A stretch of DNA of 53,213 nucleotides from an uncultured Oscillospiraceae bacterium (GTDB taxonomy: Bacteria; Bacillota; Clostridia; Oscillospirales; Oscillospiraceae). The notes under the pieces were generated by a model, which worked only from the letters and a program-made list of their open reading frames with translations, was not told the origin of the DNA and did not search any database. Below, one piece after another: positions 49,266 to 53,213 of this stretch (the first letter of the stretch is position 1; each line of letters starts with the position of its first letter). The DNA lies in the NCBI GenBank assembly GCA_947584295.1, contig CANPWM010000007.1, forward strand, positions 1 to 53,213, read 5' to 3'. Position numbers and translations under genes: made by a program.

Positions 49266-50675
49266 ATGGAAAACGAAAATAAAAATCCCGAAGCCCTTCA
49301 GCCCGCGGAGACTTCCGCCCTCTCCCCCGCGCGGGAGCCTGTGGTTTTCTCCCCCTTCGACTGGCTGGCGGTGGTTTTGGGCGTGGCCCTGGGGGCGCTG
49401 TGGTTCCGGGTTTTCTCCCTGGAGTCGCTCTTGGCCGTACCGGGCCTTGGCACCACGGCCTTTGTACTGGGGGCGCTGGCCGCCGAGTGCGTCTATCTGC
49501 GGGGGAGGCTCCGCCCCACCCGCTCCGGCCTCTTTCTGGTGATCTGCACGTTGCTGCTGGCCGTGGCGGCGGGGCTTTTCCCGGACTACTCCGTGCGCAT
49601 GATCGACCTTATGCTGCTATCGTGCCTGACCCCGGCCTCGGCCCTGGCGCTGACGGGGCGGGGATTCCCCGCCCTCACTGCTTCGGTTATCCCGGAGACG
49701 GCGCGGCTCTTTGTCCCCAACCTGTTCCGGCATTTTCTCAAGCCCTTTCAGGCCCTGCGGCGGCGGGAGAAGGGACGCAACGGCTTCTGGATCGTGATGC
49801 TGACGCTCCTGCTGATGGTGCCAGTGCTGGCGGTGATCCTGTCGCTGCTGGCCGGGGCGGATCAGGTATTTGAGGCGATGCTGGGGGACGTGGGGCGCTC
49901 CATCAAGGAGGCCGTCCTGCGGGGCTGGTTCCTGTGGGACTGGTTCAAGGCCGCCGTGCTGGGGCTGATGCTGTTCTCCTTCCTCTATTCCCTGGCCCGC
50001 CCCGCCCCGGAAAAGGAGAGCCTCCCCAAAGGCGACCCCGTCTCCCTCTCCTGCCTGCCCTATATCGCGGGTCTGGCGGTACTCGACATCATCTACGCGG
50101 TGTTCGCCGTCATACAGTTCGTGTTCCTCTTCGGCGGGGCGGAGACGGCGGCCATGCAGGGCGGCTTCGCCCAATACGCCCGGCAGGGCTTCTTCCAGCT
50201 GGCGGCGGTGGCGGGGATCAATCTCTGCGCCGCGCTCCTGTGCGCCGCCCCCTCGGGGAAGGGCAAGAAGGCCGTGAACGCGCTGGCCTACGTCCTCATC
50301 GGCCTCACCGCCGTGATCCTTGTCTCCGCCCTCTACCGTATGTGCCTCTACATCGGCGTCTACGGGCTGAGCCTTTTGCGGTGCGGCACCCTGGTCATCA
50401 TGGCGTGGATCGCCGTGGCGCTGGCCGCCGTGACGGTCAGGCTCGCCAAGCCCGGCTTCCGGGTGTTCCCGGTGTTCCTGTGCGCGTTCCTGGTTTTGTG
50501 GCTGGCATTGAATTATGTTAACATCGACGCGGTGATCGCCCGGTATAACGAGGCCGCCTACCGGCGCGGGGATATCGAGGAGTTTGACCGGGACTATCTC
50601 CGGGAGCTGGGGCCGGACAAGGCCCAGAACGCCTCCGCCGCCTGGCCGGACAAGGTGCTGTTCCCCCGGGAGTAA
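49266..50675 (+). CDS. DUF4173 polytopic membrane protein
   Basis: A 469-residue membrane protein with about 11-12 hydrophobic helices and the DUF4173/DUF4153-like segment AQYARQGFFQLAAVAGINL. It ends in a soluble stretch with YNEAAYRRGDIEEFDRDYLRELG, as usual for the family. Function unknown. AAAGGAGCTTTTT precedes the ATG, directly after repeat cluster III. In many Firmicutes the partner is a neighbouring DUF2975/XRE-type regulator, but here the operons are 0.9 kb apart. Confidence 0.85.
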   Translation: MENENKNPEALQPAETSALSPAREPVVFSPFDWLAVVLGVALGALWFRVFSLESLLAVPGLGTTAFVLGALAAECVYLRGRLRPTRSGLFLVICTLLLAVAAGLFPDYSVRMIDLMLLSCLTPASALALTGRGFPALTASVIPETARLFVPNLFRHFLKPFQALRRREKGRNGFWIVMLTLLLMVPVLAVILSLLAGADQVFEAMLGDVGRSIKEAVLRGWFLWDWFKAAVLGLMLFSFLYSLARPAPEKESLPKGDPVSLSCLPYIAGLAVLDIIYAVFAVIQFVFLFGGAETAAMQGGFAQYARQGFFQLAAVAGINLCAALLCAAPSGKGKKAVNALAYVLIGLTAVILVSALYRMCLYIGVYGLSLLRCGTLVIMAWIAVALAAVTVRLAKPGFRVFPVFLCAFLVLWLALNYVNIDAVIARYNEAAYRRGDIEEFDRDYLRELGPDKAQNASAAWPDKVLFPRE

Positions 50676-50678
50676 AAA

Positions 50679-51263
50679 ATGACCAGCTTTTTCAAGGATA
50701 CGCCAAGATCCTATCTTCTGGTGGCCGCGTTTGGTATTCTGGCGGGTCTTTCCGTTGTGTTTTTCATGATACTGCCGGACAACAGCTTATGGTCGTTCTA
50801 TTTTTGGAGTTCAGGGACGTTCGGCTTTTGGGCGTTTTCCACCTCGTTGATCGTCCTGTTCAGTGAAAGCAAAAAGTGCGCGGCCATCAACGCGGGGATC
50901 TATATCTTCCTGATGTTTTTTATCACAACGGCGCGTCAATCCCTTCTCGTTTTTCACAGCGGAGGAACGCAATTCGGCTCTCTGTCGGAGCTGACGGTAA
51001 ACAGCATCGGCGGCTGGCTCGCTTACAGTATTCCGCCCGCCCTGGTATGCGCCGCCCTGGGGGTCATCTTATGGCACGGAAGGCTGCAATCGGCGTTGGG
51101 GAAAACGCTCCGGCTGTTACCTGCGGTATTTATGCTCTCGGAAACAGCCGTCCTTTTTTACAGCGTCTTGGCCCGTCATACAAAGCTCTTTTCGGCGCTG
51201 AGCGACCTTGCCTGCTTCCTCGGCTATCTCACGATCCTTTCCAGGCGGGCTTCCTGCAAGTGA
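50679..51263 (+). CDS. Six-helix membrane protein, unknown function
   Basis: A 194-residue hydrophobic protein with about six helices (around 12-32, 39-60, 67-86, 115-132, 141-158, 165-185). I recognise no family. It starts 3 nt after the DUF4173 stop without a clear ribosome binding site, so it likely depends on translational coupling. Lower GC than DUF4173 in its first half. Confidence 0.68.
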   Translation: MTSFFKDTPRSYLLVAAFGILAGLSVVFFMILPDNSLWSFYFWSSGTFGFWAFSTSLIVLFSESKKCAAINAGIYIFLMFFITTARQSLLVFHSGGTQFGSLSELTVNSIGGWLAYSIPPALVCAALGVILWHGRLQSALGKTLRLLPAVFMLSETAVLFYSVLARHTKLFSALSDLACFLGYLTILSRRASCK

Positions 51264-51331
51264 CAGCGACGCCTCGTTCAAGCAGCGGGCTTTTTTCGAC
51301 AAGGGCGGCAATACGTTTTTTGACAAGCTGA

Positions 51332-51366
51332 AAAATCCCGTGTACCGACGCGGTACACGGGATTTT
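51332..51366. terminator. Bidirectional terminator before dnaJ 3' end
   Basis: Perfect 15-bp stem (51332-51346 with 51352-51366), loop GACGC, with TTTTTT on the right and TTTTT-rich base on the left strand. It serves the convergent membrane-protein and dnaJ transcripts. Confidence 0.92.
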
Positions 51367-51389
51367 TTATATTTTTATTATAGATAAAC

Positions 51390-52514
51390 TTATCTCTTCT
51401 TCCCGAATTTGCGGGGCTTTTCGGCGGTGCCGCCCAGGGTCTCGTCCAGCTTTTTCACCAGCTCCCGCTGTTCGGCATTGAGGCTCTTGGGAATGGTGAC
51501 CGCCACGGTGATGTACTGGTCGCCCCTGCCGGCGGAGCGGAAATAGGGGATCCCCTTGCCGCGCAGGCGGAAGGTGTCGCCGTGCTGCGTACCGGCGGGA
51601 ATGGTGAATTTGGCCTTGCCGTCCAGGGTGGGGACCTCCAGCTCCGCGCCCAGCATGGCCTGGGTGACGGTGATGGGGATCTCGCACAGCACCGACGTGC
51701 CGTCCCGCTCAAAAAGCTCGTGGGGACGGATAGAGACGGTCAGCAGGATATCCCCGGCGGGGCCGCCGTTGTACCCGGCGTGGCCCTGGCCGGAAAGGGA
51801 CATGGTGACGTTGTTCTGGATACCGGCGTCGATGTGGACGTTCACCGTCCTCTGGCGGCGTATACGCCCCTGGCCCTTGCACTTGGGGCAGGGATCCTTG
51901 ACGATCTTGCCCTTGCCGTGGCACCGGGGACACTCGGACTGGACGCGGCTCATGCCCAGGAAGGTGCGCTGGGTGGTGACGGTATAGCCCGTGCCGTGGC
52001 AGTCGGGGCAGGTCTCGGCGCTGGAGCCTTTGGCACAGCCGGAGCCGTGGCAGTCGTCGCACAGCTCGATCCGCGTGACGTTCAGGGTCTTGTCACAGCC
52101 GAAGGCGGCCTCCTCGAAACTCAAAGAGACGCCCAGATGGATATCCTCCCCCGGACGGGGGCCGTTTTTGCTGTGGGAGCGCCCGCCGCCTCCGCCGAAG
52201 CCGAACATATTGAAAAGGTCGTCCAGTCCCCCGAAGCCGGAGAACTCAAAGCCGCCGTAGCCGCCGTTCTGGGAGGCGTAGCTGGGATCTACCCCGGCAA
52301 AGCCGAACTGGTCGTACTTGGCCCGCTTCTCCTTGTCGGAGAGGATCTCGTAGGCCTCCCCGGCCTCCTTCATTCTCTGTTCGCACTCCTTGTCGCCAGG
52401 GTGCAGATCGGGGTGGTTCTCCTTGGCGATCTTGTAGAAGGCCTTTTTCAGCTCCTCGTCCGTTGCCGTTTTGGAAACGCCAAGCACCTCGTAATAGTCT
52501 CGTTTATCAGCCAT
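51390..52514 (-). CDS. dnaJ: Chaperone DnaJ (Hsp40)
   Basis: A 374-residue co-chaperone that stimulates DnaK ATPase. The J domain carries HPD at 34-36, followed by a Gly/Phe-rich linker, four CxxCxGxG zinc motifs (CDDCHGSG, CPDCHGTG, CPRCHGKG, CPKCKGQG) and the C-terminal substrate-binding domains. The start at 52514 gives the normal MADKRDYYEVLGV N-terminus, but the bases just before it (GCGACGACGC) hold no Shine-Dalgarno. The nearest AAAGGAGG lies about 66 nt upstream, at the far side of a structured repeat. A 15-residue extension from GTG 52559 is possible but unlike the family. It follows dnaK by about 150 nt. Confidence 0.97.
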   Translation of the reverse strand: MADKRDYYEVLGVSKTATDEELKKAFYKIAKENHPDLHPGDKECEQRMKEAGEAYEILSDKEKRAKYDQFGFAGVDPSYASQNGGYGGFEFSGFGGLDDLFNMFGFGGGGGRSHSKNGPRPGEDIHLGVSLSFEEAAFGCDKTLNVTRIELCDDCHGSGCAKGSSAETCPDCHGTGYTVTTQRTFLGMSRVQSECPRCHGKGKIVKDPCPKCKGQGRIRRQRTVNVHIDAGIQNNVTMSLSGQGHAGYNGGPAGDILLTVSIRPHELFERDGTSVLCEIPITVTQAMLGAELEVPTLDGKAKFTIPAGTQHGDTFRLRGKGIPYFRSAGRGDQYITVAVTIPKSLNAEQRELVKKLDETLGGTAEKPRKFGKKR

Positions 52515-52590
52515 GCGTCGTCGCAAAGATCGCTTCCCTCGCCGTGCCTCGGTCAGCACGGCTCAGGCGCGGATCTTGCTCCTCCTTTCC
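52515..52590 (-). repeat. Structured repeat unit, copy 1, abutting the dnaJ start codon
   Basis: Leftward: GGAAAGGAGGAGCAAGATC, GCGCCTGA, a GCCGTGC/GCACGGC hairpin, GAGGGAAGC, GATCTTTGC, GACGACGC, then ATG of dnaJ. GCAAGATC and GATCTTTGC pair (one bulge). The core matches the copies at 41879, 48561 and 48979, with stems of different sequence. Confidence 0.72.
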
Positions 52591-52633
52591 GTCCCGAACC
52601 CGCGCCGTGGGGCTGGGCCGGTGAATCATAAGG

Positions 52634-52661
52634 TTGCGGAGCCGCGGTAACGGCTCCGCAA
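52634..52661 (-). terminator. Hairpin after dnaK
   Basis: Perfect 11-bp stem (52634-52644 with 52651-52661), loop CGGTAA, 7 nt past the dnaK stop. Only CCTTATG follows, so it may attenuate rather than stop dnaK-dnaJ read-through. Confidence 0.65.
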
Positions 52662-52667
52662 TTAAAA

Positions 52668-53213
52668 TTATTTCTTGTCGTCGTCCACGGTGTAGTCGGC
52701 GTCGTAATAGCCGCCGTTGCCGGGGTTCTGGCCGCCCTGGTTGGGGTCGTAGCCGCCCTGCTGGCCGGGGTTGAAGCCCTGTCCCTGGGGGTTGGCCTGG
52801 GCGTAAAGCTTCTCGCTGACCTTGTAGAACACCTGGGTGAGACTGTCGGTGGCGGACTTGATGGCGGCGGAATCGGTACCGGCCAGGGCCGTCTTCAGGG
52901 TCTGGAGGGCGCTCTCCACCTCGCTCTTGTCGGCGGGATCGAGCTTGTCGCCGGACTCGCTGAGGATCTTCTCGGTCTGGTAAACCATCTGGTCGCCCTG
53001 GTTGCGGGTCTCCACTTCCTCCTTGCGCTTGGCGTCCTCGGCGGCGTACTGCTCGGCCTCCCGAACGGCCTTGTCGATGTCGTCCTTGGACATATTGGAG
53101 GAGGAGGTGATGGTGATGTGCTGTTCGCGGCCGGTACCCATATCCCGGGCGCTGACGTTGACGATGCCGTTGGCGTCGATATCGAAGGTCACCTCGATCT
53201 GGGGGACGCCGCG
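52668..53213 (-). CDS. dnaK: Chaperone DnaK (Hsp70), 3' part
   Basis: The last 181 residues of Hsp70; the gene runs off the right edge. Visible are the end of the substrate-binding beta domain ([28 protein letters not shown]), the helical lid ([43 protein letters not shown]) and a Gly/Asn/Gln-rich tail ending DYTVDDDKK. It precedes dnaJ on the same strand, the usual heat-shock order. Confidence 0.95.
   Translation of the reverse strand, partial: RGVPQIEVTFDIDANGIVNVSARDMGTGREQHITITSSSNMSKDDIDKAVREAEQYAAEDAKRKEEVETRNQGDQMVYQTEKILSESGDKLDPADKSEVESALQTLKTALAGTDSAAIKSATDSLTQVFYKVSEKLYAQANPQGQGFNPGQQGGYDPNQGGQNPGNGGYYDADYTVDDDKK

Overview
The window looks like chromosome from a GC-rich, spore-forming gut Clostridia member, most likely an Oscillospiraceae relative. 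The evidence is spoIVA with a SigE-like promoter, ribonuclease J, a PPi-type phosphofructokinase, lipoprotein signal peptides, an SLH-anchored surface protein, strong AGGAGG ribosome binding sites and many TTGACA-N17-TATAAT promoters. No rRNA, tRNA, CRISPR array, transposase or integrase was seen.

Layout. 0-7.7 kb: partial Lar-like zinc-ribbon gene, two-domain polyphosphate:AMP phosphotransferase, a hairpin-packed intergenic element, a giant SLH surface protein and aminopeptidase C. 7.8-30.6 kb: an arabinan/arabinoside utilisation locus. Its main leftward operon starts at about 27.0 kb with a 988-residue substrate-binding protein carrying CBM-like domains. It continues with two permeases, an NHL-propeller/TPR/Yip1 membrane protein, a DUF5696 protein, two more permeases, a second binding lipoprotein, a LamG-like lipoprotein, GH43, GH127 and one MsmX/UgpC-type ATPase. 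A cytoplasmic GH43 is divergent from it, and a secreted GH43 lipoprotein with a small membrane protein lies beyond. The inferred flow is outside cutting of arabinan by the secreted GH43, capture and import through one or two ABC systems sharing one ATPase, then trimming inside by GH43 and GH127 enzymes. No araA/B/D and no obvious regulator gene lie in the window.

31.2-38.9 kb: copper module csoR-copA with an in-frame C-terminal CopZ-like domain that has its own internal ribosome binding site; a divergent XRE regulator/63-residue protein pair; an ArsC-like protein, RNase J, a 166-bp inverted-repeat element and spoIVA. 38.9-45.6 kb: ECF sigma factor with a probable anti-sigma/sensor partner, three tandem XRE paralogues divergent from a 70-residue protein homologous to the 63-residue one, then DUF3737 and a MalY/PatB-type aminotransferase. 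45.6-53.2 kb: PPi-type phosphofructokinase, a DUF2975-XRE-lipoprotein operon, DUF4173 and an unknown membrane protein, dnaJ and the 3' part of dnaK.

Three intergenic stretches (about 30.7-31.3, 41.9-42.5 and 48.3-49.2 kb) are mosaics of the same GC-rich palindromic modules. One about 80-nt module occurs four times with compensating stem changes; one copy abuts the dnaJ start codon and may place a distant Shine-Dalgarno next to it. The strongest candidates for undescribed biology are (1) the twice-occurring divergent XRE/small-protein pair, (2) this structured repeat and its dnaJ copy, and (3) the double-permease + Yip1-NHL + DUF5696 sugar-uptake assembly.
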